From contig JAKCWG010000579.1 in assembly GCA_021464415.1 (NCBI GenBank), forward strand, positions 1 to 64,000: a stretch of 64,000 nt of DNA, given 5' to 3'. A model generated the notes under the pieces. That model saw only the letters and a list, made by a program, of their open reading frames with translations. It was not told the DNA's origin and made no database searches. Shown in pieces: positions 12,122 to 25,000 of this stretch; position 1 is the first letter of the stretch, and every line of letters starts with the position of its first letter. The translations under genes and the position numbers were made by a program. This stretch comes from Lonicera japonica (lineage: Eukaryota > Streptophyta > Magnoliopsida > Dipsacales > Caprifoliaceae).

Positions 12122-15100
12122 CCATTACTTACATTAAATAGTAGATAAACCCATTACTTATGGTAAATAATATATAACACTATATCTATGTTTCTTTTAG
12201 TTTACTATACATAAAAGCACACGCATTGCATGTACACTGTTATTTTCCTTGCAAGCGTATCGTCTGGTTTGAAATGAAAAATAAAATAATAATGGTATAT
12301 ATGGTATGGTTTAATGGATAAATCTTTGTTTAATAAGTCTAAAATTACCAGTTCAAATCGCAGAGTTTGCATTTTTTCATAAAAATAATAATCATAGCCT
12401 AGGGGCAAAATATAAATCCATTAATTTGGTGTTATAACTACTCTGAAAAAAATGGGGATGATGGTTTCCTTCCTATATTAGCGTATATTATTTATGGTGA
12501 TTTACTTTCTTTATATTTATAAGAGTTTTTCTTTTTCCTCTTATAGGGTATGAAAGCTTTTGTATAGCAACGCATATCACAGTGAAGGTAAGAAGATCAA
12601 TACTTATAGACATAGATCAAACTAAAGACTATATAGATTTATACTTGCCCATTTTCGCATATATCTTTTTGGGTGTTTGATGATAATCTAAACTCTGTTT
12701 TCTATTGCTTTGATTCGTTCCCCTTTTTTTCCTTGGGTATTTCTTTTTTATGCCCTACTTTTGTCAAGGTTACTACCTTGTTATGTCATAATTTTATCGT
12801 GGCTATTGTTTTTTCGACCGCTGGGAATGTCTTCAATATAGTTGTTGGTTATCTTATCACACTGCTACGACGAAATTAAATTATTATTTTGTGCAAAGTT
12901 ATGTTTGCACAAAACATAATTTTGCTCAAAACTCTTATTTTAAAGTTTAAACACACAATTGAAAAAAAAATCATAAAATTATTAAAAAAACAAGCCTTTA
13001 CTTAAAAAAAATTATTATTCCTTGATTTTTTTTCCCGAAAAACATTGAACTTTTTGCCCCAATTCCATGAGATACTAAAAATGGAGTTTGTTTGAGAAAG
13101 TTTTATTCGGGGAATAATATTTAGAAAATGATTACAAAGGATATTTTTGGTCTTGTCCTTAGGATAAAGGATATCATTTTTCAACCATTAGTTTGCAGGA
13201 CAAATTTTTGATTCACTGACCAACTTTTTGTTTGGAGGACATTCGACATTTTCATTTTTTGATTTTTTGTTTAATGATTTTTTTCACGTGTTCTTCATGT
13301 TACACCCTTTTATTTTGTTTCGTTATTTTTGGTGTTATGAGATGGTTAGACACATATATTTTACCAACTCATTGTTTCGGTCATATTTGTTCTTTCGATG
13401 TATGTCATGTTTTAAACATATAAACAAATCAATTGTGTGTTGTCAGATATATTATAAATGGCCACAATCCTTTTTGGTTTTTCCTTTGGACTTATGTAGG
13501 CATGCAACCATATTGCCTTGTTTGGTTTTTAGTTGGTGCTTCTGTGACCAAGCAGGCATATTTGATGCCGATGCCATTAGTCATGCTGTCATTCAAACAT
13601 ATTAACATTCACATTAACTTATGATAAATGCACTATACCTAAATCTATACAAAATCAACGAATAAGAGAAATATACATAAATACACATACATTTTTAGGT
13701 CCCTTTGCTCTCTTTGTATAAGTATGTAAATATATACACATATATGTATTTATTAACTATCTTTTTCTTTCTTCATATGTTTATTATACACACACGCATA
13801 TATGAATATATGTCCGTCTTTCTTTTGATTTCATTTTTGTAGTCTCAATTTCAATTTTGTTCTTAGTTTCTTAAGGTTAGGTTTTGATTTTCGTATGCAG
13901 TATATTTATATTAGAGAGATAGTTTAATTTTTGCCATGGATGGTGGTAATGGTAGTTCGCCGATGGTCCACAACTAAGAGAAGGTAGTAATGGTGATAGT
14001 GGTGATAAAATGTGGCGAGAATATCTAAACTACAATCTATACCCAACTTTATACAAAATCAATATCAAGAAAAAATAAGAAGTTTACATATATCTATATA
14101 CTAGGGTATGCCCATGCCGATGGCATTACGGTTTAATTTGTGTAACCACTACGTTCCGAAATATGAATAGAAAAACAGATCTTTGTTATACAAAAGATGA
14201 CACCCAACTTTGCCACCATCACGGAGAAAGATTGATAATATATTATGTTTCCCATCCTTAAAACTATGTACACCATATAATTAATACCTAAAATCATCGA
14301 TGTTTTCAAGAAATTTAAAATGCACCTGAAAATTTTACTAAATCAAGTTGTATCATAAAAATTGGTTGTAAAACTTTGTAGATTTAACTTTCAAAGCTAA
14401 TTTATTTCTTGTCTACTAAAGATAACTTGAGTTTTTTATATATATATATATAATAAAAGTAAAGTTAACTTAATAAATTATTTACAAACGAAATTATGAA
14501 AAAGTTTAAATAACCAATATTTTCATTTAAAATTATTAAACGGACAATACAGTTTATAAAAAATATAGATATATGACCGTTCCTATTTGGTTCAAATTAA
14601 ATCAAAATACCATATTTTTTGCAATACAAATATTTTCAATTTCTTCAATAAAAAGTATAAAACGTTAATAATCTAACAAAATAACATTTAAAAAAAAACA
14701 ATACTTTTTTTTTATTATTATTTTAGGGAATACCATTTTTTTTTTAAAAAAAGAAAGACAATAACGATATTTTGTGAATTGTTGTCTTTTAATAAATGTA
14801 TTAAATTTGACATTTAGTGCCGGTTATATCTATTAACATAATCTAAATTAGATAATGGGTGGTATTGTTATCAAAACTATATTGTACACGAAGACATAAT
14901 TAATTTAACAATAAGTGAAAATGTAAATCTAGATAATGGATAAGTGTTGTTGTTGTGAGGTATATTAATTACACTTCAAAAGAAAAAAAAAATTAATTTA
15001 AAAATTATATAAAAAAACGAAAGTCTAGAATAATTTATTTGTTATGGAAGATATAATTCTTTTTTTAAGAAGTTTCTACTTAAATCATAATACGAAAGTA

Positions 15101-18060
15101 ACATAAATTTAAAATCACCAAAATGTTAACTTATATAGGTAAAAAAAATAATATTTTTGTATACATATTTTTGTATACATAATTTTATAATAATAATGGA
15201 TCTTATTTTATAGGTATTCATGAGTAGGTTTCAAGTATATATTTTTTATTAAAAATATATACTTTGATTAAAAGTTATTATATTTTTAAGTTTAAAGAAA
15301 AAATGAGAGAGAAATTGGGGATGTTTTGATTGTGTGTGGGTGGAGTATATTAGTAGGTGGAATACTTTATTCTAAAGGTGCAAAGTGAGTATAAATAAAC
15401 AAAGCTAAGGTGGAGAATGCTTCTTAAAGATAAACCACATCTTAGAGTTTAAAATGTGAGTAAGGAAAAATAAATTTATCAAACTAAATCTAGACCTTTA
15501 GTTAGGTAGAATTTCAAAAGCTCTTTAGTCAAAAAAAACATTTCCTTATTATATAGATATTGGCTCATTTATCTATGTATTAGTGTAAATATATACATAT
15601 ATATGTACTTATTTAAATCATTTTATTTCTTTGTATGCTTATATACGTATACATTCATATCTTTATGTATAATATATGTGTTCGTTGATGTTTGTGTTTT
15701 CGATTTCATTTTTTTAACTGCAATTTAAACTTATATTCCAATTTTTCTATGTATAATTTGAACTTCTACTGCAATTTTCGAGATCCCACCCAAATAAATT
15801 TCTTCCACTTTATTTATTCTAAAACTTGAACTTTCCTCTCTATGAATCTTTCTCTCTTTTCCTCAACCTTTTAATTTCTTTTTAACTCCACCTATACAAA
15901 ATTTACCAACCTAAATTTGAACTTCTACAGCAATCTCCAAGATCTTTGCCCAAATTAATTTCTTCCATTTTATTTGTTCTAAAATTTGACTTTATTCTTT
16001 ACAAAACTTTCTCTCTCTACCTCAATTTTTCGATTTATCTTTAACTATACCCATACAAAACTTACTAACCTAATAACCTTTTCGATTTTTTTTTTTGTAG
16101 TTCCAACACTTTATCTGTTCCCATTGAGTCAATATTCCCCATATATTTTGCGAAACCATTTTATCATACAGTTAGACTTCAAATTTTTAAGTTCATTACG
16201 CTTATTTTCATTACATTGTAATTGTTATATGCAGGTCATTCTTTTCACTTATAACAGTTCAAGAGTTTTTGTTCAACTTTTGTTTATCCAACTTTGTTCC
16301 AGCCTAATTATTTGACGAATCTAACGCCATTTAGATATTTTCTCTTATTGCCTTTGGAATCGTACACCATTGGATCTATTGTTTCCACAATATTGATTTA
16401 AATTTTGATAGCCTCAATTTCTTTATCCATGTGAGCCAAATCATCTTTTTCTTAGTTTGTTAATAAGTATCTTAATTTCTCCATACAGTTTTATGTTGTT
16501 TGTATGGTGATGCAATTCACACAAGAATGCAATGTATACCGATTCGACAACAGATGATCGTACAATTTGTTTACATCCTGGTCGTATTAAACATTTATGA
16601 TTTAATGCTTCTTCATTATTTTCAATAACATGCTTTACATTACATCTTTTCTTTTTTTCGTTAGCTATGATGTTGCATTTACAACACATTATCATTTATG
16701 TTTCATCTGGTAAAGTTCTTGAGGATTTAACTCATTCATGTTTAGTATGTTGGGTTAGAGATGTTGTAGGTCATTAGCTGGTTACCACAGTTGTAAAATT
16801 TCTCGCATGTTAATTTTCATTTGCTATAGTCATATTCGCATTCAACTATTATTATCTTTAAGTCAATAGTTAACTTTTGACTATTTTTTTTTTCCGCATC
16901 TAATGCTATTTGTTTCGGTTTAAATTTTTTTAAATTTCAATTTTGTTTAATTGCATTAAATGTTAAATGTTTATTTTATAATTATACATTAATTGTGTTT
17001 AGGGGCAATTTTGGTAAAACAAAAATTAATTATTTTAACAAATTAATTAATTAACTTGTCTCCATCATAAAGTTGTCCTCCAAACTAAGCCTTCTAAAAC
17101 TGTGTCGTTGGTTTTAAAGAGAATGAGACTTTTGTCCTTTAAAAAAAAGCCTCGATAACATTTTTTTGTAAATTAAGGGCATGACCAAATTTCAAAAGGA
17201 GTGTAACATTGACTTTGCAGTAAATTTTCGAATTGTAATTTTTTATAGTATTATGTAAAATTAAGTTTACACTGCATTTTTTTTAGAATATTATTATTTG
17301 TAGATGTTTAATTCAACAAATTACAAGTATAAACCTATCTATCAATAAAAACATGCATTGTGATTTTTTTGGGTTACGCAAACTTAAGTTCGCGGTCCTT
17401 ATTTTTTAATACATTATTATATATTATGGTTTATTTTACATTACTTTATAATTATAGCAACCATATAAAAATATATGTATTAAAAAATAAAAACACATTA
17501 TGCAAATGAGATATTGAAAAATATATATATTTTTTTAAAAAAAGTTATGCAAAAAATCAGTGAATGATATTTTTATAAATTAATTGCTTATATTTAACTA
17601 AATTATAAAAAAATACATTATTAATTTTATAATAAATTTTAAAATATAATATTTTATAATATAATGCAAACTTACGGGTCTTAAGTCTGAACATAAATTG
17701 CTTCAAAAAAAAAAAAAGTCTTAACATAAATTCAACGAAGGTCTTTCGCGCCTTCTGAGAAGCAAAAGCTGACAAAACATAGTTGACGTGGACCACTGAA
17801 TTGGCGCCACATTGCTCCTTTACCAGTATATGCACATAACGAAGTACAAACTCAAAGAGTGAAGGAAGGAGAGGGCACAACACCACAACCCTAACCCAGA
17901 GGGACTGACTTTTCAAATTCTGAAGTACAACTCGTCGATCAAATTCTTCTATCAGAGAGCTAAAAGCAGGTATCGTCTGCAGGTTTGATAGGTAAAATGC
18001 ACTTGCGAATTGCACCCTAATTCTATTTGAAATCTTCTCTCCTTAAAATTTGAATGCGAT
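12122..18060. other. Gene-poor, very AT-rich intergenic region with repeat debris
   Basis: No exon with family similarity was found; open frames here are short and of low complexity. Recognisable pieces are a possible SINE remnant near 12303-12395 (tRNA-like TGGTTTAATGGATAA and AGTTCAAATC boxes), dispersed AT-rich repeat pieces at 12890-13180 and 17150-17480, and a possible element beginning ACTAGGGTATGCCCATG near 14101 whose end may be near 15560. Confidence 0.5.
17150..17480. repeat. Dispersed AT-rich repeat, copy 1
   Basis: Shares in order AACATTGACTTTGCAGTAAA, AATTGTAATTTTTTATA, a GTTACGCAAACTTAAG-type word and TACATTATTATATATTA with copies at 46090-46660 and 62570-63090. It is non-coding. 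The consensus is probably over 500 bp and its ends were not located. Confidence 0.5.
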
Positions 18061-18061
18061 A

Positions 18062-18080
18062 TGGTATCAGAGCGGGTTGT
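18062..18080 (+). other. Isolated LTR-retroelement primer-binding-site motif
   Basis: ATGGTATCAGAGCGGG contains TGGTATCAGAGC, the exact complement of the plant initiator-Met tRNA 3' end used as a primer-binding site. It probably marks a retroelement remnant upstream of gene 2. LTRs on both sides were not identified. A 60-70-bp near-identical direct repeat lies close by at about 18420-18570. Confidence 0.4.
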
Positions 18081-18419
18081 CTAAGAGGTTGAACGATCAA
18101 ACATTTGTACCTCCATTCTCTATCTGTCTAATCCCTCTCCTCCACGGGCGACTATGGGGGTTGCACGTGATGGAGGGAAGTGGGTCCCCTTCTCAACAAC
18201 TTAAGAGGTGGTCTGTTATTTAAGAGGTTCAAGGTTCAAGTTTGAGGCTTTTATTACTCTTTTTTTAATCATTAGTCTGCATTTGAAAGAGGGTGCTGAG
18301 CATAATATTTATTGCGATTCATCTTTTCAATAATTTAAGGTTTATACACCCGTTTTTATCTCATTCAGTCTATCGATTATGAGTTTCTGTGCCATCCCCG
18401 TAATGAAGCTTTATAAAAT

Positions 18420-18575
18420 ATTGGATTGGATAAACTCTAAGAAGCCTAAGTCTCTCTGGTTTGAAGGAAGAATAGTTTTAGTGTAGTAGTTAAACTTAAT
18501 ATTGGATTGGATAAACCCTAAGAAGCCTAAGTCTCTCTGGTTTGAAGGAAGAATAGTTTTAGTGTAGTAGCTAAC
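18420..18575. repeat. Tandem direct duplication, about 75 bp, two copies
   Basis: The block beginning ATTGGATTGGATAAACTCTA and ending AGAATAGTTTTAGTGTAGTA occurs twice in succession, with only a C/T difference and a short spacer. It lies about 0.5 kb upstream of the start codon of gene 2 and has no coding content. Confidence 0.7.
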
Positions 18576-19029
18576 AAGTTTAACGATCTTTTTTGGGTAG
18601 TGTTATTGCCGGATCAGAAATGGCTTTTTTTTGCCAGAACAATTCATTGTGCTTGAAACATAATTTACAACAATAGATCACATCGCACTAGTTGCTCTGG
18701 CAGTAGCCAATTCAGCTTTGGCAATAGAGCTTCCCTTTTTCTTCTTTTTTCTTTCTCTAACATGTGAGGAAAAAAATTCTGCAGAAAAATTGTGAGAATT
18801 CTTCGGAAAGTAAAGAAACCCATAATTTTCCTCTTAAAAAATTGAGTTTACTTGGAGAATTTGGGGATAAATGGAATTGTCAATCGGATTTATTTTTATT
18901 TCTCTCTTTCTTTTCTACACTAGTTAAGCTTTGTCATTTTTTTCCTTTCCTTTCATTTTTTGTTTTCTTTCCCCATTTCGGTGAACTAAACGTACACTAA
19001 ACCCTAATAATGCCTGTGATTTTGAATTG

Positions 19030-19062
19030 ATGGGTTCAGACTTCAGACTTCATGGAAATTAA
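19030..19062 (+). CDS. Upstream ORF overlapping the gene 2 start codon
   Basis: A 10-codon ORF with its own ATG 22 bases upstream of the main ATG, in a different frame, ending at TAA inside the main coding sequence. Such overlapping uORFs commonly lower translation of the main ORF. It matters only if the transcript starts upstream of it, which the sequence alone does not prove. Confidence 0.4.
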   Translation: MGSDFRLHGN

Positions 19063-22000
19063 TTCATCAAAACCAGAGGAGGTGGTTCCAACTGAGGGTG
19101 TGGTTAATGCTTTGCTGGAATACTTGGTTGATCCTTTTTTACGTTTAATATCCTCTGAAGCTCCTCCTTCGGAAGTTGACAAGGAATTAGTGGCTAAACA
19201 GGTATTCGTTTGTGGCATCCTCCTTAAGCCTAGCTAGTGTTTGACTCATTGTTTTTTTATAACATTTGTTTCATTACTTGCCCTGAACTTTCTACTTTTA
19301 GTCTTTTCCAATGACAAAAATATTTATCTATTTATTTCTTGATCAATTGGTTAGTTCGTTTTGAACAGATTCTGATTTTATTTTAATCCTGAAGGTGATG
19401 AATATTCTGTGAAAGTAAATATCCATTTCCTTATTTATTTATAAATCCATTCCTGCAGATATATTTTTATATTTAGAGTATTGCAAAGGATGATAATTGC
19501 CTGCTATTATATGTTTACTCTAGTCCAACTGCTGATGTTGCTTCAGATGCATGCTGTTGTGCTCCTTTACAATTACTACGAGAGGAAACGCCATCCAGAG
19601 ACAGAGTATGTAGGTTTTGAGCCATTTTGCAAGCTGGCTGTAACTCTGAAGCCTAGTTTGATGTTACACATGAAACTCCTTGTGCACGGATCACCAACTG
19701 ATAGTAATAAGGAGGAGTCTGACGATGATCTATCCAAAACAGAGAAGGCAATCTTGGATGCCTGTAATATATCTTTGGTTCTAGATCCTTCAAAAGATAT
19801 TCCGAGCACAGGGAAATGGCCATTTTCCAAGGTTGCAGTTCTATTAATTGATGCCAACAAAGAGACTTGCTTTCTGTCATTGAGTTCTGTGACCAAAGGG
19901 GTTTGGTCACTCATTGAAAAAGATGTTGATATCTCTAATACTAGTTCAGAAAGTAAAGGAGTAGGAAAACGTATAAACAAAAGGAAAATAAACAACAAGA
20001 AAACTTTGCAGCAGAAGCAAGATGCTGATACAGTTGGCTTTCAGCAGCTTGCTTATTCAGCTGTTAAGGAAGTGACGGGTATGTTATCTTTGCTATAACA
20101 TGTTCAAGATTATTTTTTTTCGGGTAATATGATACAAGAATATTGCATGGATTACGGACAAATGGACAATTAGAATATGGGGACCCACAGTGAGAAACTT
20201 CTGAATGTTGCGTCAACAAATTACATACATCATTGTTCCTGCGCTATTCTTGTACTAGTAACATTTCCTACACACACACACATATATGCTTACCTATTTG
20301 TGCTATATACCTAAAATCCCAATAAGAAAAATTTATTCCAGAAATAACATTGACCTAATTTTGTCAGTTAAATCCGCTGCCACATGCTGTATAGATTGCC
20401 TTTGATCTGTCTTACCCTTAATGTATCTGCCCCTGAAGTCTTTGAATGGATTGTAAAAATGCAAAAGTCCTAGTTCTTCTCTTTATTAAATGTCCATCAT
20501 AGTAGGCAAAAAATCAGCGTACTTTGTTGGCCATTTTCTTTCAGTTATTTGAAAATACTATCAAGCTAATTAGAAGCTATGATTATGATGCTGTCACTTT
20601 GGCAGCTAGGTCCCTGTGTTCTTGGGGCCACAAGCCGCTTCACACTTAACAGTTCTTCTAGTGGTATATAATCTCTCTTGTTTTAATGTTTATTTTTCTC
20701 TTCTTAAAGAACTTGCTGATGATTGGATATGACTGTTACATGTGTAATAGGAATTAATCAAGCTGACCTTATGGTTCTGGAGACCCATGTCGTCTACTCT
20801 TTAAGTAGAGAAAAAACTGCTGCTCGATTTTATATAATGCAAGGGACCCAATCACTCAAAAAGGATAACCAATTTCCTCTACAAGATCTTATTCAGAGGT
20901 TGGTTCTAGTCGCTGCTATTTTCTTAATTAAGCATGATTTTTACAGTTTCTTGTAGCAGGTAGGTGAGTTTTCGACTTCCATTGGATATAAAATCTTCTA
21001 AATATCAAAGCTCATGAAAAATGCTAAACCTGATGCTTCTATAGAAGAAAAGAGGTTTGAATTTCTTCTAATCATCTTTTCCCTTTGAAGGAGTTTATCC
21101 TAAACTTGGCAATAGCTCATAAATCTGCGTGGGTTCTATCAATATCAGGAACAGCCAGCAGACCTATGAGTATTACCAGTTTTGCAACTTACAATCTTCT
21201 ATAATGTTTTTGTTTTCACGATGTATTTGGCAACAAAACTTAGTCAAGAGTGAATATAAATGTCAGTTTGAGTCTTGAGTCTTAATGCATCCCTCTCTCC
21301 ATCTATATTACATAACAAAACAAGGTGGGTTGATGTGACCACTATGCTAAGATCCTACGACCACAAAAGTGTTTCACAAATCTAAGGGCCACAAAAGCTG
21401 TTTCAAACAAACCCATTTAAACTCTTCCCATCTATCTCATCCAAACATCAAATCAAACCGAGACTAAATTTTAAACAAATAAAATAAAATATTTTACAAG
21501 TCTCTCTCTCTCTCTATTATTACTATCATAGAACACTATTTATTGTAGGTGTCAGTGCTTTATTATTTTTAAGCACCTTTAAATATTTACACATATTTGA
21601 ATAGATTAATTTATTTAATTGTACAAATAAATATGAAGAAGTTGCGTACGTGCAAATAGTATTGTAGGCATGGGTCATTTGTACCGTATATAATGTCTTT
21701 GTTACGCTACACAAGTAATATGAATAGTGACATAGGTACAAATAATTCTATATAAACATGGTGCCGTATGCATGGGTTATGTATAGTTCATTTCAAAGGG
21801 AAGACAGATGTAGGTCTATTACTTGTAATTTCTCCACTGTTCTCTTGAGAGTACAGGAATTTTTCAGAATTTATATGTATATAACAGGTTGTGAAGTATC
21901 AAAATAATTGTTTTTCGAAAGTTTTTGGGGCTCTTTCCTTGTGGGCATATTCTTTGAAAGTTTTTGGGGCTCTTTCCTTGTTAGATATTGCCAGAGATTG

Positions 22001-25000
22001 GTCAGCTGCAGTTCTATAGGAGTGTAGTTTACTGTCATTTATGCTGTTTATTTGTTTTTGGTAGGGTTTATTGGTAGAAGGCTTGTTATTAGGCTGGTTG
22101 CAGTCTGCTGGGCTTTTCTGTCTTTTTTGCTTTCTGTTCTTGTTTTGGTGCGGGCTGTTGGTGGACTTCTCGTTCACTTTCAGTCTTTTTTCTGCTTGTA
22201 TTGATTTTCTTTAATTAATATAAGCTTTGTTTCTGATAAAAAAAAACAAATAAATTGTTTTTGCTTTCCTCATAAAACTCATTTCGATGCTACATTTAAG
22301 TCTTTTCTTTCTCTTTCGCTGTGGTTGGACCTATTATCGGCATCGAATGGATAATTTATATCTCGCGATTTCACTTATTTAAAAGCCACATTCTTTACAA
22401 AAATATCAGTAAGCAGCAACTACAAGACTAATCTGTCTGAACTTGAGTAGCTTACAGAATGCTTATCAAAATTTTGAACTTATGAGGGGATTGAATGATT
22501 GATATAGTGCATTCTACTCTTTATTTAGTTTTTCCTCTTATCTAGAATTATGACCTTTTTATGTGTAGCTTGCAAGGTCCTTTGGTCAAATGGAGTAATG
22601 GTAATTGGATGGCGACCGCAGTTGCTGAGTTTTATCACGTGCTACCCTATGCCGGGATTTTATCTGACTGGTTTTCAAGGTAACACCAATTGCATCTATT
22701 ATGCTCTTTTTTAAGTTTAGCTGTTATCTTCTATTCTGGATACACTACATTCCAGATTTATCTGCTTTCGATTATGTTCCATAATTATTATTTTTTTGGT
22801 TGTTGTTGAGGCACTGACTCAACTAGAGCACAAAACCTTGACATTCAGTATTATAAAGTTTTATCATATCTACCTGTATTCTTTTGTATTCCAGAAAATT
22901 GCCCAGAAGTGATACTTTGTTACTCGTCATCGTAACATTCGCTTCTCTTTGGGTGCCTTTCATAAAATTGTTTATGGATGTTCCGGTTTTGTTATGCGAG
23001 GATTGCTTAATCTCTTTTCTCTTGCAGTGAACAGCTTGTCCAAAATTAATGTACCTTTCAACCTTTATGAGGGAAAGGCGTAAATAATTAGGTTTAGATG
23101 AAAAGTGTTGAATTTTGTAGAGAGAAGAGAAGAGAGATTTTTATTTCACTAGTTTTTAAATGCACGTGCGTTGCACATGGTTTTAGTGCTTAACAAAGGT
23201 GATTAATTAAGTCCATTAATGAACACGTACATACTAAGAATTGAATAATTAGTATGAAATAAAAATAATCACAAATAAGCAAAAACATAGTATCAAGTGT
23301 AAAATTTAATTAATAATTATAAGAAAATCATAAAATCAGTCAACTATATAAAAATGTTATAGATATATGATAAAAATTGATCAGATATATAAGAGAGTAG
23401 TATATTTTAAATAAATTTTTAGAATTGGTAAACACCTAATTCAACACAAACTCTAACTTGTATAATTATTTTAACCAAATAAAGTAGAGGTTAAATTTAT
23501 TGAAAATACTAATACTGATATAAAAATATATGGAGTTATACACTATTTGAAATACTAATACTAATATAATTCTAAGTTGTTTAATTAGTTTAACCAAATA
23601 AAGTAGAGTTTAAATTTATTTGGAATACTAACACTATAATATAAAAATATATGAAGTTATATTATTTTTTTAATGTAAATCTTAAAATCTTGTGTTTAAA
23701 ATCAAGGGGCATATTTGTCTCTACAAAAAAGAGGAAAAACACTTAAGTTATTCGTACTTTTATATATAGTATAGATATATCAAACATAACAATTACAACT
23801 GAATTTATAGCGAAACCAAAACAAAGAAAATGGGAAGAATCCTAGATTGATTGCATCAGTCAAATGATTCTTTCAATCAAGGAGATCTTACACTGAGAAT
23901 TAACTAAAATAATAAATAATATAATCAATCCCATATTCTCAACAAAAAGATATGGTGAAATGCACTATGCACTTGACTGATTTTTCCTCATGAACAATTG
24001 GATTATTTTATTTTTGTAACTTCATTCTATAGCTGAACTAGAATCTGTTTCCAAAATTTCTTATTCTAGCATGCCTTTCTGCATCAGAGGGTAAGCCTCG
24101 CTCCTTGTCTAAATTCTCGTCCTGAATCTTCTTAAGAACTACATGTTTCACCCTGCGTTCTTTCTCGCACCGTTTTCCCTTTCTTTCCAATGTTTTCTCT
24201 TTCTACGATCTATACTTGTAACACCTTGTTTGGTTTTTATTCATTGCTTCTTGGAATATATATATATATATATATATATAAAGTTAGGAACCATCTCACC
24301 CAAAAGCTTAAGCTCTTAGGTACCCGGCCAACAATGTATATCATGCTTTCCAACACTCCCCCTCATGTGCAACCCCTCTTGCATGTGGAGAGTAAAACCA
24401 AACCAAGGTAATTGCTCAAACACAACCAATGCATACTGCACAATCAAAGGGGAAACAAATGCAAGTGCCAAGCTTGAACCCAAGACCTTGCAGAAACCAT
24501 AGCTTTGCTACTATATTAGGAACCACCTCACCCAGAAGCCTAAGCTATTAAGTAGTGGGCCAACAATGTATATCATGCTTTCTAACATAAATGTTACATA
24601 ATGTTGTAGTTATACATGTTACTTTGTTGGAATAGTAACCCAAGGGGTTGCCACAGCAGTAAGGGTGAACTTGGGATTGTGTGGGTAGGCACACGGTCTC
24701 AGGTTCAATTCCCTACTGCATGAAACCTTTCTTGGGCCACTGGGGGCGTCTCCCGGTTGGGCAACCACGGCTTCATTGGATTAGTGGGGGTGGGACCCCG
24801 ATACCCATGGTTATCAAAAAAAAAAGAAGATGATTGGCTACTTGTCTATGTGAAATTTAGTTATTAAGTGAAGCTGCTTCCTTTAAGTTTATTTGGGTTG
24901 TGCTTACTTCTCAGGAGGGGGTGCCCACTCATGTGGCATGAGTCATGCCTTATTGATTACTTGTGCAAACACTTTAATAAGAAACCATCCGTATTTGAAA

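Noticed and set aside
13228..13624. Overlapping open frames of 125 and 63 codons on the plus strand
   Set aside because: Phe/Cys/His-rich translation typical of random AT-rich DNA, in two overlapping frames with no recognisable domain. It lies in a repeat-rich spacer.
17557..18015. 152-codon minus-strand open frame
   Set aside because: The C-terminal half is low-complexity AT-driven sequence (KIYYKINNVFFYN-like), with no family similarity and no supporting splice context. It overlaps the dispersed repeat.
19576..19998. Minus-strand 140-codon open frame
   Set aside because: Antisense shadow of exon 2 of gene 2, whose plus-strand reading carries the conserved family block and fits the splice phases.
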